A stretch of 64,000 bases of DNA. It comes from Caldimonas brevitalea. GTDB lineage: Bacteria > Pseudomonadota > Gammaproteobacteria > Burkholderiales > Burkholderiaceae_C. The first letter of the stretch is position 1; every line of letters starts with the position of its first letter. The position numbers and the translations under genes are program-made. Below, piece by piece: positions 48,219 through 56,670 of the stretch. The stretch is taken from NCBI RefSeq assembly GCF_001017435.1, contig NZ_CP011371.1, positions 1,178,001 through 1,242,000 on the forward strand. The letters are read 5' to 3'. The notes beneath the pieces were generated by a model. That model was not told where the DNA came from. It searched no databases and saw only the letters and a list, made by a program, of their open reading frames with translations.

Positions 48219-49529
48219 ATGAAGATCCTGATCCAGAATGGCCGCCTGGTCGACCCCGCCAGCCGCAGCGACACCCTGGCCGACGTGGCGATCGCCGCCG
48301 GCCGCATCGTGACCATCGGCAGCGTCAGCCCCGACTTTCAGCCGGATCGCACGCTCGACGCCACCGGGCTGGTGGTCGCCCCCGGCCTGGTCGACCTGGC
48401 CGCCCGGCTGCGCGAGCCCGGCTACGAGCACGAAGGCATGCTCGAAAGCGAGATGGCCGCGGCGGTGGCCGGCGGTGTCACCAGCCTGGTCTGCCCGCCG
48501 GACACCGACCCCGCGCTCGACGAACCGGGCCTGGTGGAGATGCTCAAGTTCCGCGCGCGCAACCTCAACCAGTCGCGCCTCTATCCGCTCGGTGCCCTGA
48601 CGCGTGGACTGAAGGGCGAGGTGCTGACCGAGATGGCCGAGTTGACCGAAGCCGGCTGCGTCGGCTTTTCGCAGGCCGAGATCGCGCTCGAGAACACCCA
48701 GATCCTGATGCGCGCACTGCAGTACGCGGCCACCTTCGGCTACACCGTCTGGCTGCGCCCGCAGGACCCGCATTTGGGCAAGGGCGTCGCCGCGAGCGGT
48801 GCTGTGGCGACCCGGCTGGGTCTGTCCGGCGTGCCGGTCAGCGCCGAGACCATCGCCTTGCACACCATCTTCGAGCTGGTGCGCACCACCGGTGCCCGCG
48901 TCCATCTGTGCCGGCTCAGCAGTGCCGCCGGGCTGGCCCTGGTGCGCGCCGCCAAGGCCGAAGGCCTGCCGATCACCTGCGACGTCAGCATCAACCATCT
49001 GCACCTGACCGATGTCGACATCGGCTATTTCAATGCCGACATGCGGCTGACGCCGCCGCTGCGCCAGCAGCGCGACCGTGACGCGATCCGCGCCGGCCTG
49101 GCGGACGGCACCATCGACGCGCTGGTGAGCGACCACACCCCGGTCGACGACGACGCCAAGACCTTGCCGTTCGGTGAAGCCGAGCCCGGGGCGACCGGCC
49201 TCGAGCTGCTGCTCAAGCTGGCGCTGAAGTGGGGCGAGGAGAGCCGCGTCGATCTGCTGCGCACGCTCGCCGTCATCACGCACGAGCCGGTGCGTGTGAT
49301 CGGTGACGCGCTCGGCTCGCTGGCGTCCAGCACCGGCCGGCTGGTCGAAGGCGGGGTTGCCGACGTCTGCGTGTTCGACCCCGGTGCGCGCTGGAAGGTC
49401 GAGGCCGCGGCCTTGCGCAGCCAGGGCCGCCACACGCCCTTCACCGGCTACGAGCTGCCCGGGCGGGTGCGCTATACGGTGGTGGCCGGGCAGGTCGCCT
49501 TCGACGCTCCCGAGCCGGGCGCCGCTTGA
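48219..49529 (+). CDS. pyrC': Dihydroorotase-like PyrC' protein lacking zinc ligands
   Basis: A 436-residue protein with an amidohydrolase fold related to dihydroorotase, but with the metal site degraded. The usual DLHVHLREPG reads DLAARLREPG, changing both His of the HxH pair to Ala61 and Arg63. The usual HICHVST appears as HLCRLSS, and a TPHHLLLTD-type block reads SINHLHLTD. The SDHTP aspartate is retained. Similar inactive homologues (PyrC') in Pseudomonas assemble with PyrB and are required for ATCase activity. By established analogy it is structural; an active dihydroorotase should be encoded elsewhere. Confidence 0.9.
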   Translation: MKILIQNGRLVDPASRSDTLADVAIAAGRIVTIGSVSPDFQPDRTLDATGLVVAPGLVDLAARLREPGYEHEGMLESEMAAAVAGGVTSLVCPPDTDPALDEPGLVEMLKFRARNLNQSRLYPLGALTRGLKGEVLTEMAELTEAGCVGFSQAEIALENTQILMRALQYAATFGYTVWLRPQDPHLGKGVAASGAVATRLGLSGVPVSAETIALHTIFELVRTTGARVHLCRLSSAAGLALVRAAKAEGLPITCDVSINHLHLTDVDIGYFNADMRLTPPLRQQRDRDAIRAGLADGTIDALVSDHTPVDDDAKTLPFGEAEPGATGLELLLKLALKWGEESRVDLLRTLAVITHEPVRVIGDALGSLASSTGRLVEGGVADVCVFDPGARWKVEAAALRSQGRHTPFTGYELPGRVRYTVVAGQVAFDAPEPGAA

Positions 49530-50281
49530 AGCCGTTGCGTGTGGTGGGGCAGGCGGCGCTGGTCGCCTGGCGGCTGGGGCGCGTGATCGTGCACGCCGGC
49601 CGGGGGCTGCGCATCGTCAGCGTCGGCTGGCGCCACCTTGACGTCGACCAACGGCGTGAACGTATCGCGACATGGTCGCAGCAGTTGCTGCGGCTGGCGG
49701 GTGTGCAGCTGCACATCGAGGGCCATCCGCTGCCCGGCGCCAAGCTGTACGTCGCCAACCATGTCTCTTGGCTCGACATCGTGGCCATCAACGCCGTGTC
49801 ACCGGCCCAGTTCGTCTCCAAGGCCGAAGTCAAACACTGGCCGCTGCTGAACCGCCTCGTGTCCGCAGCCGACACGCTGTACCTGGAGCGAGAGCGCCGC
49901 CGCGACGCCTTGCGCGTGGTCCACCAAGTGGCAGAGGCGCTGCAGGCCGGCGGCACAGTGGCCGTGTTTCCCGAGGGCACGACCAGCGACGGACGCGGCC
50001 TGCTGCCCTTCCATGCCAACTTGCTGCAGGCCGCCATCGTCACTGGCACGCCGGTGCAGCCCATCGCGCTGCGCTACAGCGACGCACGCCACCCGGTCAG
50101 TCCGGCGGCCGCTTATATCGGCAACATGACCTTGCTGGTGTCGTTGTGGCGGGTGTTGACGGCCGAGCGGCTGAACGTGCGCGTCAGCCTGCTGTCGCCC
50201 GAGCCGAGTCAGGGGGCCGACCGGCGCGCGCTCGGCGAGCGCGTGCGTCAGCAGATCCTGCAACGGCTCGAAGCAGGCTGA
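49526..50281 (+). CDS. PlsC-type 1-acyl-sn-glycerol-3-phosphate acyltransferase
   Basis: A 251-residue membrane-associated acyltransferase. The HX4D catalytic motif reads NHVSWLD, followed by KAEVKHWPLLNRLV and the substrate motif FPEGTTSDG. It transfers an acyl chain to lysophosphatidate or a related lipid. The frame starts with TTG 49526, overlapping the pyrC' stop; GTG 49541 is an alternative, so the N-terminus is uncertain. It is the last gene of the run and converges with gpmA. Confidence 0.9.
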   Translation: MKPLRVVGQAALVAWRLGRVIVHAGRGLRIVSVGWRHLDVDQRRERIATWSQQLLRLAGVQLHIEGHPLPGAKLYVANHVSWLDIVAINAVSPAQFVSKAEVKHWPLLNRLVSAADTLYLERERRRDALRVVHQVAEALQAGGTVAVFPEGTTSDGRGLLPFHANLLQAAIVTGTPVQPIALRYSDARHPVSPAAAYIGNMTLLVSLWRVLTAERLNVRVSLLSPEPSQGADRRALGERVRQQILQRLEAG

Positions 50282-50327
50282 ACCTCATCAAGGCAGTTCA
50301 GCCTGGCGAGCCGCGGGTCCCTCAGCC

Positions 50328-51071
50328 TCAGGCCTTGCCCTGGTTGGCCACGGCGGCCGCGGCCTTCGCGGCGGCTTCGGCGTCACCCAGGTAGTAGTGC
50401 TTGATCGGCTTCAGGTTGGCGTCCAGTTCGTAGACGAGCGGAATGCCGTTGGGAATGTTGACGCCGACGATCTCGTTGTCGGAGATGTTGTCGAGGTACT
50501 TCACCAGTGCACGGATGCTGTTGCCGTGCGCTGCGATCACGATGCGCTTGCCGGCCTTCAGCGCCGGCGCGATCGAGTCGTTCCAGAACGGCATCACGCG
50601 CTCGACCGTGTCTTTCAGGCATTCGGTCAGCGGAATGTCTTCGGGCTTCAGCTTGGCGTAGCGCACGTCCTGGCGCTGGCCGCGCGGGTCGTTCGCGTCC
50701 AGCGCGGGCGGCGGCGTGTCGTAGCTGCGGCGCCAGATCAGCACCTGCTCGTCGCCGTACTGCTTGGCCATGTCGGCCTTGTTCAGGCCTTGCAGCGCGC
50801 CGTAGTGGCGCTCGTTCAAACGCCACGAGTGCACCACCGGCAGCCAGGTGCGGTCCATCTGGTCCAGCGTGTGCCACAGGGTCCAGATGGCGCGCTTCAG
50901 CACCGAGGTGTAGGCGACGTCGAAGTCGTAGCCTTCGGCCTTCAACAAACGGCCGGCCTGTTTGGCCTGCTCGACGCCGGTGGGCGTCAGATCGACATCG
51001 GTCCAACCGGTGAAGCGGTTCTCGAGATTCCAGGTGGATTCACCGTGACGAATGAGCACGAGCTTGTACAT
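50328..51071 (-). CDS. gpmA: 2,3-bisphosphoglycerate-dependent phosphoglycerate mutase
   Basis: A 247-residue histidine-phosphatase-fold enzyme interconverting 3- and 2-phosphoglycerate. [27 protein letters not shown] contains the phosphorylated His, [14 protein letters not shown] and [14 protein letters not shown] the other active residues. Length matches the dPGM family. ATG 51071 is chosen, and the frame is open 38 codons upstream, overlapping the divergent rhodanese promoter region. Confidence 0.96.
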   Translation of the reverse strand: MYKLVLIRHGESTWNLENRFTGWTDVDLTPTGVEQAKQAGRLLKAEGYDFDVAYTSVLKRAIWTLWHTLDQMDRTWLPVVHSWRLNERHYGALQGLNKADMAKQYGDEQVLIWRRSYDTPPPALDANDPRGQRQDVRYAKLKPEDIPLTECLKDTVERVMPFWNDSIAPALKAGKRIVIAAHGNSIRALVKYLDNISDNEIVGVNIPNGIPLVYELDANLKPIKHYYLGDAEAAAKAAAAVANQGKA

Positions 51072-51142
51072 GCGGGCAGCCTCCAGGCAAGCGAGTGTGT
51101 ATGGTCTTGGATGCGCCCGGCGGGACGCAAAGCCCGCAATTC

Positions 51143-51148
51143 TATAAT
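51143..51148 (+). promoter_or_regulatory. Perfect -10 hexamer before the rhodanese gene
   Basis: TATAAT at 51143-51148, about 43 bases before the GTG start. No good -35 stands 16-18 bp upstream. It is the only exact consensus -10 I noticed in the divergent gpmA/rhodanese gap and probably drives the rhodanese-grxC-secB-gpsA run. Confidence 0.55.
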
Positions 51149-51190
51149 CCGCGCCCGTTACAGACCTCCTCCAACCGAGGGCCACCTCAA

Positions 51191-51607
51191 GTGAAATTCC
51201 TGATCGACAACTGGTACCTCCTCCTCGCGGCCTTCGTGTCCGGCGGGCTGCTCGTCTGGCCGATGGTCACGCGCGGTGCGCGCGGTGGCGGTGTCAGCCC
51301 TGCCCAGGCGGTGCACATGATCAACCGTGAAAAGGCGGTCGTGATCGACATCAGCGAGCCCAAGGAATACGCCGCCGGCCATGTCGCCGGGGCCCGCAAC
51401 GTGCCGCTCGGCAGCCTCGCCGCCGGTGCCAAGGACCTGCCGTCCAACAAATCCCTGCCGCTGATCCTGGTTTGCTCGAACGGCGCACGCGCTGGCAAGG
51501 CTGTCGCTACGCTGCAGAAACTGGGCTATCAGACGGTCGTGCCGCTCGCAGGCGGTCTGGCCGCGTGGCGCGAGGCCAACCTCCCGATCCAGAAATCGGC
51601 GTCGTGA
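51191..51607 (+). CDS. Membrane-anchored rhodanese-domain protein
   Basis: A 138-residue protein: an N-terminal membrane helix ([18 protein letters not shown]) and a single rhodanese domain with active-site Cys95 in VCSNGARAG. It can carry a persulfide for sulfur transfer, but the acceptor is not known. The start is GTG 51191; the frame is open 32 codons upstream, where I see no ribosome binding site. It leads a conserved Burkholderiales set with grxC and secB. Confidence 0.9.
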   Translation: MKFLIDNWYLLLAAFVSGGLLVWPMVTRGARGGGVSPAQAVHMINREKAVVIDISEPKEYAAGHVAGARNVPLGSLAAGAKDLPSNKSLPLILVCSNGARAGKAVATLQKLGYQTVVPLAGGLAAWREANLPIQKSAS

Positions 51608-51659
51608 CGCCCGCTGCTGGCGCTGCTGGTGGCCCCATCTCTCAGTTGAAGGACCGTGC

Positions 51660-51932
51660 ATGCAACCCGTGAAGATGTACACGACCCTGGTGTGTCCGTA
51701 CTGCCAGCGTGCCAAGATGCTGCTCAAGCAACGCGGCGTCGGCGAGATCGATGAGATCCGTGTCGACCTGCATCCGGCCGAGCGCGACAAGATGATCGAA
51801 ATCACCGGTCGCCGCACCGTGCCGCAGATCTTCATCGGCGACACCCACGTCGGCGGTTGCGATGACCTGATCGCACTCGACCAGCGCGGCGGCCTGATGC
51901 CGCTGTTGAACGGTAACGCCGCTTCGGCCTGA
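51660..51932 (+). CDS. grxC: Glutaredoxin 3
   Basis: A 90-residue glutaredoxin with redox motif CPYC (Cys12/Cys15), the cis-Pro segment TVPQIFIGDTHVGGCDDL, and the glutathione-binding features of GrxC. It reduces protein disulfides and could feed electrons to ribonucleotide reductase. AAGGA precedes ATG 51660. A pair of hairpins follows before secB. Confidence 0.95.
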   Translation: MQPVKMYTTLVCPYCQRAKMLLKQRGVGEIDEIRVDLHPAERDKMIEITGRRTVPQIFIGDTHVGGCDDLIALDQRGGLMPLLNGNAASA

Positions 51933-51944
51933 TACAACCCGCAG

Positions 51945-52010
51945 CGAGCCGCGAAGCGGCTCGTAGATAATGCGTGATGCAGCCCGCACCACTTTCGGTT
52001 GCGGGCTTTT
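51945..52010 (+). terminator. Two consecutive hairpins between grxC and secB
   Basis: CGAGCCGC (51945-51952), GAA, GCGGCTCG (51956-51963) is the first. AGCCCGCA (51981-51988) pairs with TGCGGGCT (52000-52007), followed by TTTT (52007-52010), and can extend by a CC/GG step. The second is an intrinsic-terminator shape lying only 22 bases before the secB ATG, so it may attenuate secB or close the grxC transcript. Confidence 0.65.
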
Positions 52011-52031
52011 CGTTTGAGGAAGACGACTATC

Positions 52032-52508
52032 ATGGCCGACCAAGACAAAACCCCGGTGTTCCAGATCCAGCGCATCTACGTCAAGGATCTGTCGCTCGAG
52101 CAGCCCAATTCGCCGCAGATCCTGCTCGAGCAAGAGCAGCCCCAGGTGGACATCAACCTGGGCCTCGAAGCCCAACCGATCACCGACGGGATCTTCGAAG
52201 TCGCGGTGGTCGCCACCGTGCACACCAAGCTCAAGGACAAGACGCTGTTCCTGGTCGAGGCCAAGCAGGCCGGCATCTTCGAGATCCGCAACATTCCCGA
52301 AGAGCAGCTCAACCCCATCATCGGCATCGCCTGCCCGCAGATCGTCTATCCGTACCTGCGTGCCGTGGTGGCCGACATGATCTCGCGCGCCGGCTTCCCG
52401 CCCGTGCACCTGGCCGAAGTGAACTTCCAGGCCATGTACGAAGCGCAGCAACAGCAGCAACAGGCCCAGGGCGCCAACGGCGGCTCGCCCATCATCACCA
52501 AGGCCTGA
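52032..52508 (+). CDS. secB: Protein-export chaperone SecB
   Basis: A 158-residue tetrameric chaperone that hands unfolded precursors to Sec[38 protein letters not shown] and the conserved [33 protein letters not shown] are diagnostic. The tail is Gln-rich ([11 protein letters not shown]). ATG 52032 follows GAGGAAG. It is next to gpsA, a widely conserved pair. Confidence 0.97.
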   Translation: MADQDKTPVFQIQRIYVKDLSLEQPNSPQILLEQEQPQVDINLGLEAQPITDGIFEVAVVATVHTKLKDKTLFLVEAKQAGIFEIRNIPEEQLNPIIGIACPQIVYPYLRAVVADMISRAGFPPVHLAEVNFQAMYEAQQQQQQAQGANGGSPIITKA

Positions 52509-52525
52509 GGACCGTCGCCGTCCCG

Positions 52526-53506
52526 ATGAACATCACCGTTCTGGGGGCCGGCGCCTGGGGCACGGCGCTCGCACTCAGCGCAGCGCCGCGCCACCCGACG
52601 CTGCTGTGGGCGCGCGATGCCGTGCAGGCCGAGCGCATGCGCGCCGAGCGCCGCAACACCCGCTACCTGCCCGAGGTCGCGTTGCCGGCCTCGCTGCAGG
52701 TCGGCAGCGATCTGCAGGCCGCGCTGGCTCATGCGCGCGACGGTCTCATCGTCGTGGCGACACCGATGGCTGCATTGCGGTCCACCTTGTCACAGCTGCC
52801 CGACCGCGCCCGCATCTGTTGGCTCTGCAAGGGTTTCGAGGCGGGCACCGGACTGCTCGGACACGAGGTCGCACGTGAAGTGCGGCCCGAAGCCCATGTG
52901 GGCGTGCTGTCCGGCCCCAGCTTCGCGCTCGAGGTCGCGCGCGGGCAGCCCACCGCACTGGTGGCGGCCAGCGTCGAGGCCGGGCTGCGGCAGGCGGCGG
53001 TCGACGCCTTCCACAGCGACACCTTGCGCATCTACACCTCCACCGACCCGGTCGGCGTGGAGGTGGGAGGTGCGGTCAAGAACGTGCTGGCCATCGCCAC
53101 CGGCATCGCCGATGGCATGGAGGCCGGCTTGAACGGACGCGCCGCCTTGATCACCCGCGGCCTGGCCGAAATCACCCGCTTGGGCGTCGCGCTCGACGCC
53201 CGCGCCGAAACCTTCATGGGCCTGAGCGGGCTCGGCGATCTGGTGCTCACCGCCACCGGTGCGTTGTCGCGCAACCGGCAGGTTGGGTTGAAGCTGGCCG
53301 AGGGCAAAGCTTTGCCGGACATCCTGCACGAACTGGGGCATGTGGCCGAGGGCGTCTACAGCGCCGCCACGGTGCTGCAGCGCGCCCAGGCGCGCGGCGT
53401 CGAGATGCCGATCACCGAGGCGGTGGTGGGGGTCATCGAGGGCCGTTGGTCGCCGCGTCAGGCACTCGAACAACTGATGGGCCGGAACGCGCGCGCCGAA
53501 TGGTGA
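52526..53506 (+). CDS. gpsA: Glycerol-3-phosphate dehydrogenase [NAD(P)+]
   Basis: A 326-residue enzyme making sn-glycerol-3-phosphate for phospholipids. The nucleotide motif is [15 protein letters not shown], with [32 protein letters not shown] and the catalytic [17 protein letters not shown]. The frame is open far upstream inside secB, but ATG 52526 is 17 bases after the secB stop and gives the correct N-terminus. Confidence 0.96.
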   Translation: MNITVLGAGAWGTALALSAAPRHPTLLWARDAVQAERMRAERRNTRYLPEVALPASLQVGSDLQAALAHARDGLIVVATPMAALRSTLSQLPDRARICWLCKGFEAGTGLLGHEVAREVRPEAHVGVLSGPSFALEVARGQPTALVAASVEAGLRQAAVDAFHSDTLRIYTSTDPVGVEVGGAVKNVLAIATGIADGMEAGLNGRAALITRGLAEITRLGVALDARAETFMGLSGLGDLVLTATGALSRNRQVGLKLAEGKALPDILHELGHVAEGVYSAATVLQRAQARGVEMPITEAVVGVIEGRWSPRQALEQLMGRNARAEW

Positions 53507-53542
53507 GCCGGCCCCGGCCATCGTAGCAGTACCACGATCATC

Positions 53543-54520
53543 ATGAAACGTCGCGAGATCCTGAAGGGCGCCGCTGCCGTCGGCGCTGGCTTGCCCCTGT
53601 GCGGCCCGGCTGCAGCGCAGGCGTGGCCCGCCCGGCCGATCAAGCTGGTGGTGCCGTTTCCGCCCGGCAGCTCTCCCGACCTGATCGCGCGGCTGATCGC
53701 GGAACCTCTGGCCGCTGCACTCGGCCAGCCAGTGCTGGTCGACAACCGCGCCGGTGCCGGCGGCAACCTTGGCACCGGCGCGGTGGCCAGGGCGACACCC
53801 GACGGCTACACGCTGTTGTTCACCATCCAGGGCCCGCTCGTCACGGCGCCCTTGCTGAACCCGCGGCTGCCTTACGACCCCTACACCCAGCTCGCGCCGG
53901 TCAGCCTGGTGGCCACCAGCCCGAATGTGCTGGTGGTGACGCCCGAGCTGGGCAGTGCGACGCTGGCGGACTTCGTGCGCCTGGCCAAGGAGCGCCGCGG
54001 CGCACTGAACTATGGATCGGTCGGCAATGGCAGCGCCTCGCATCTGGCGATGGAATCGTTCAAGGCGCGCGCCGGCATCGACCTGCGCCATGTGCCGTTC
54101 CAGGGCTTTCCGCAGATCGTCAATGCGATGCTGTCCGGCGAAGTGCAGGCTGCGTTCATGGTGCCGGGCATCGCGATGGGGCAGGTGCGCGCCGGCAAAC
54201 TGAAGGCGCTGGGCGTGACCACGCTCGGACGCAGCAGTGCGCTGCCGGAAATGCCCACCTTCGTCGAGCAAGGTTATGCCGGCTTCGAAGCGGTGTCGTG
54301 GCAGGCGGTGCTGGCGCCGGCCGGTACGCCGCCGGCGATCCTCCAGCGGGTCAGCGCCGAGCTGGTGCGCATCGTCAAGAGCAACGAGGTGCGCAGCAAG
54401 ATCCTCGGCCACTACTTCAGTGCCGTGGGCACTGCGCCCGAGGCGCTCGTGACGCTGATGAAGGCCGAGCGCGACCGCTGGGGCAAGGTGATCAAGGCCG
54501 CGGGCGTGCAGCCCGAGTGA
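53543..54520 (+). CDS. Bug-type tripartite tricarboxylate receptor (periplasmic binding protein)
   Basis: A 325-residue periplasmic solute-binding protein of the Bug (TctC-like) family, greatly expanded in Burkholderiales. The signal begins MKRREILKGAAAVGAG and ends around the Ala-rich segment before WPARPIKLVVPFPPGSSPDLIARL. ENRAGAGGN-type ligand region reads DNRAGAGGNLGTGAVARATPDGYTLL. No membrane partners (TctA/TctB) adjoin. The ligand cannot be deduced. It begins 36 bases after gpsA. Confidence 0.92.
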   Translation: MKRREILKGAAAVGAGLPLCGPAAAQAWPARPIKLVVPFPPGSSPDLIARLIAEPLAAALGQPVLVDNRAGAGGNLGTGAVARATPDGYTLLFTIQGPLVTAPLLNPRLPYDPYTQLAPVSLVATSPNVLVVTPELGSATLADFVRLAKERRGALNYGSVGNGSASHLAMESFKARAGIDLRHVPFQGFPQIVNAMLSGEVQAAFMVPGIAMGQVRAGKLKALGVTTLGRSSALPEMPTFVEQGYAGFEAVSWQAVLAPAGTPPAILQRVSAELVRIVKSNEVRSKILGHYFSAVGTAPEALVTLMKAERDRWGKVIKAAGVQPE

Positions 54521-54536
54521 AGGGCCGTACGGCCTC

Positions 54537-55007
54537 TCAGGCGCCGCCGGCGTAGCCGTTCTGGCGCCAGGCCTCGAACACCGCCACCGCGACCGTGTTG
54601 GACAAGTTCAGGCTGCGCTGACCGGCGCGCATCGGCAGGCGCACCCGCTGCGGCGCCGGGAAGCTGTCGCGCAGCTCGCTCGCCAGGCCGCGCGTTTCCG
54701 AGCCGAACACCAGCCAGTCGCCGGGCTGCCACGCCACCTCGGCGAACGGCCGGCTGCCGCGGGTCGTGAAGGCGAAGATCCGCGCCGGATCGGGCGCTTG
54801 GGTTTGCAAAAAACGCTGCCAGTCGGCGTGCCGCTGCACCGATGCGTACTCGTGGTAGTCGAGCCCGGCGCGGCGCATCAGCCGGTCCTCCATCGAGAAC
54901 CCGAGCGGCTCGATCAGGTGCAGCTCGCAGCCGGTGTTGGCCGCCAGCCGGATCACGTTGCCGGTGTTGGGGGGGATTTCGGGTTCGACCAGGACGATGC
55001 GGAACAT
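54537..55007 (-). CDS. trmL: tRNA (cytidine/uridine-2'-O-)-methyltransferase TrmL
   Basis: A 156-residue SPOUT-family methyltransferase that modifies the wobble base of some leucine tRNAs. MFRIVLVEPEIPPNTGNVIRLAANTGCELHLIEPLGF, FGSETRGL and LPMRAGQRSLNLSNTVAVAVFEAWRQ are all characteristic, including the trefoil-knot SAM site. It overlaps the 3' end of comF by 55 bases and converges on the Bug-type gene with 16 bases between stops, which contain the palindrome GGCCGTACGGCC. Confidence 0.95.
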   Translation of the reverse strand: MFRIVLVEPEIPPNTGNVIRLAANTGCELHLIEPLGFSMEDRLMRRAGLDYHEYASVQRHADWQRFLQTQAPDPARIFAFTTRGSRPFAEVAWQPGDWLVFGSETRGLASELRDSFPAPQRVRLPMRAGQRSLNLSNTVAVAVFEAWRQNGYAGGA

Positions 55008-55744
55008 GCGTCGCGATTATGGTCGAGCGGCGTGCGGCTCAGCACCCACACCTGCACGCCCGCTGCGCCAGCCTCGAGCAGGGTGTGTGCCATCTCGCGT
55101 GCCGTGGCGCCGGTCGTCATCACGTCGTCGACCAGGGCCACGTGGCGGCCGTGCAGCCTGGCTCGCCCGTGCGAGCCAACGTGGAACGCGCGCCTGACGT
55201 TGGCGGTGCGTTCGGACGGCGACAGCAGCAACTGGGACGCCGTGTCGCGCCGGCGCAGCAGCAGGTCGGGCCGCGCCGGCACGCCGAGCCTGGGGGCCAG
55301 CCAGCGCGCCACCTCCCACGCCTGGTTGTAGCCGCGCTGCCTCAGCCGCTGCTGTGACAGCGGGGTCGGCACGATGAGGTCGGCCGTCGGGCGCGGCGCC
55401 GCAGCCGGCCTCTGCAACGCGTCCAGCAGTCGCAGCCCGAGCGGGGCGACGAGGTCGAGGGCCGCGTCGAACTTGAGGGCCGCCACCAGGTGTTGCCAGG
55501 GGTAGCGATGCTCGAACGCCGTGACCGTGTGGGCGTAGGGCGGCGGTGCCTTCAGGCAGGCGCCGCAGAGCAGGCCCGCGTCCGGCACCTGCACTGCACA
55601 GCGGCAGCAGCGCGGCCGCGGCTGCCCATAGCGTGCAATGCATGCGGTGCAGATGCGCTCGGTCTGCCAGCTGCGGCAGACGGCGCACGAGGTCGGCCAG
55701 CGGTCGAGCCAGCGGCGCAGGGCGTGGGGCAGGCAAGCGGGCAT
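54953..55744 (-). CDS. comF: ComF-family amidophosphoribosyltransferase-like protein
   Basis: A 263-residue ComF homologue. The N-terminus has a zinc-finger-like cysteine set (CAVC, CTAC, CCRC, CGAC), followed by a phosphoribosyltransferase fold with RQRGYNQAWEVARWL and the PRPP loop VALVDDVMTTGATAREMA. ComF is needed for DNA uptake in some bacteria; here the role is inferred. ATG 55744 (MPACLPHALRRWL) is chosen, although the frame continues upstream. About 30 C-terminal residues lie in the trmL overlap and look unlike ComF, perhaps a drifted extension. Confidence 0.88.
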   Translation of the reverse strand: MPACLPHALRRWLDRWPTSCAVCRSWQTERICTACIARYGQPRPRCCRCAVQVPDAGLLCGACLKAPPPYAHTVTAFEHRYPWQHLVAALKFDAALDLVAPLGLRLLDALQRPAAAPRPTADLIVPTPLSQQRLRQRGYNQAWEVARWLAPRLGVPARPDLLLRRRDTASQLLLSPSERTANVRRAFHVGSHGRARLHGRHVALVDDVMTTGATAREMAHTLLEAGAAGVQVWVLSRTPLDHNRDACSASSWSNPKSPPTPAT

Positions 55745-55752
55745 GGCCGGTT

Positions 55753-55760
55753 TATATACT
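55753..55760. promoter_or_regulatory. Shared promoter-like AT patch between comF and BioC-like gene
   Basis: TATATACT lies inside the 23-base gap between the divergent ATG codons. TATACT (55755-55760) reads as a -10 for the plus-strand gene, and TATATA in the opposite direction for comF. If used, the plus transcript would start at or just before the ATG and be nearly leaderless. No -35 consensus was seen. Confidence 0.4.
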
Positions 55761-55767
55761 GCTCGAC

Positions 55768-56670
55768 ATGCCTGCCCCGTCTGCCCCAGCCCCCCTCGCG
55801 ATCGACGCTGCGGCCGTCTCGGCCTGGCACCGCATCGCGCCGTCCAGCCCGGCGTGGCTGCACGGCGAGGTGGCGCGGCGCATGGCCGACCGCCTCGCCA
55901 TCGTCCGCAAACAGCCGCAGCAGGTGCTCGACTGGTGGAGCGGTCAGGGCGCCTCGATCGAGTTGCTGCGCGCGCAATATCCGCAGGCCAGCATCGTCGC
56001 CGTCGAGCCGACCGCCGCCCGTGCCGCATCGCTGTCGCAAGCGCGTCGTGCGCCATGGTGGTCGCTGGCACGTTGGAGCGGCGCAGCGGCTGCCGTGGTC
56101 GACGAGGCAGGCCTCGACCCGGCCCGGCCAGCCGACCTGCTGTGGGCCAACATGATGTTGCACTGGGCCGTGGACCCGGTCGAACAGATGCAGCGCTGGC
56201 AGCGGGCACTCGGCGCGGACGGCTTCCTGATGTTCTCGTGCTTCGGCCCGGACACTTTGCGCGAACTGCGCGCGCTGTATGCCGAGCGCGGCTGGGGCCC
56301 GCCCAATACCGCCTTCACCGACATGCACGACCTGGGCGACATGCTGGTACACGCCGGCTTTGCCGATCCGGTGATGGACATGGAGTACCTGACGCTCAGC
56401 TGGGAGTCGCCGGCGGCGATGCTCGGCGAGTTGCGCACCCTCGGGCGCAACGCCCACCCGGCACGTTATCCCGGCTTGCGCACGCCGGCCTGGAAGGCCG
56501 AACTGCTGCGGGCCTTGCAGGCCGGGTCAGAAGAGCGCCCCGCGATGCGTTTCGAAATCATCTATGGCCACGCCTTCAAGGCCCCGCCGCGCGCCAAGGT
56601 CGGTGAAGAAACGCGGGTCTCGCTGGCCGACATGCGCAGCATGGTGCGCAGCGGCAAGGCCCGCGACTGA
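55768..56670 (+). CDS. BioC-like SAM-dependent methyltransferase
   Basis: A 300-residue class I methyltransferase. The SAM-binding strand reads VLDWWSGQGASIELLRAQYPQASIVAVEP, followed by DLLWANMMLHWAVDPVEQMQRWQRALGADGFLMFSCFGPDTL. That layout resembles BioC, the malonyl-ACP O-methyltransferase of biotin synthesis, and betaproteobacterial homologues are often annotated so. The first loop (WWSGQGAS instead of DLGCGTG) is unusual, so BioC function is uncertain. ATG 55768 is only 23 bases from the comF ATG. Confidence 0.78.
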   Translation: MPAPSAPAPLAIDAAAVSAWHRIAPSSPAWLHGEVARRMADRLAIVRKQPQQVLDWWSGQGASIELLRAQYPQASIVAVEPTAARAASLSQARRAPWWSLARWSGAAAAVVDEAGLDPARPADLLWANMMLHWAVDPVEQMQRWQRALGADGFLMFSCFGPDTLRELRALYAERGWGPPNTAFTDMHDLGDMLVHAGFADPVMDMEYLTLSWESPAAMLGELRTLGRNAHPARYPGLRTPAWKAELLRALQAGSEERPAMRFEIIYGHAFKAPPRAKVGEETRVSLADMRSMVRSGKARD

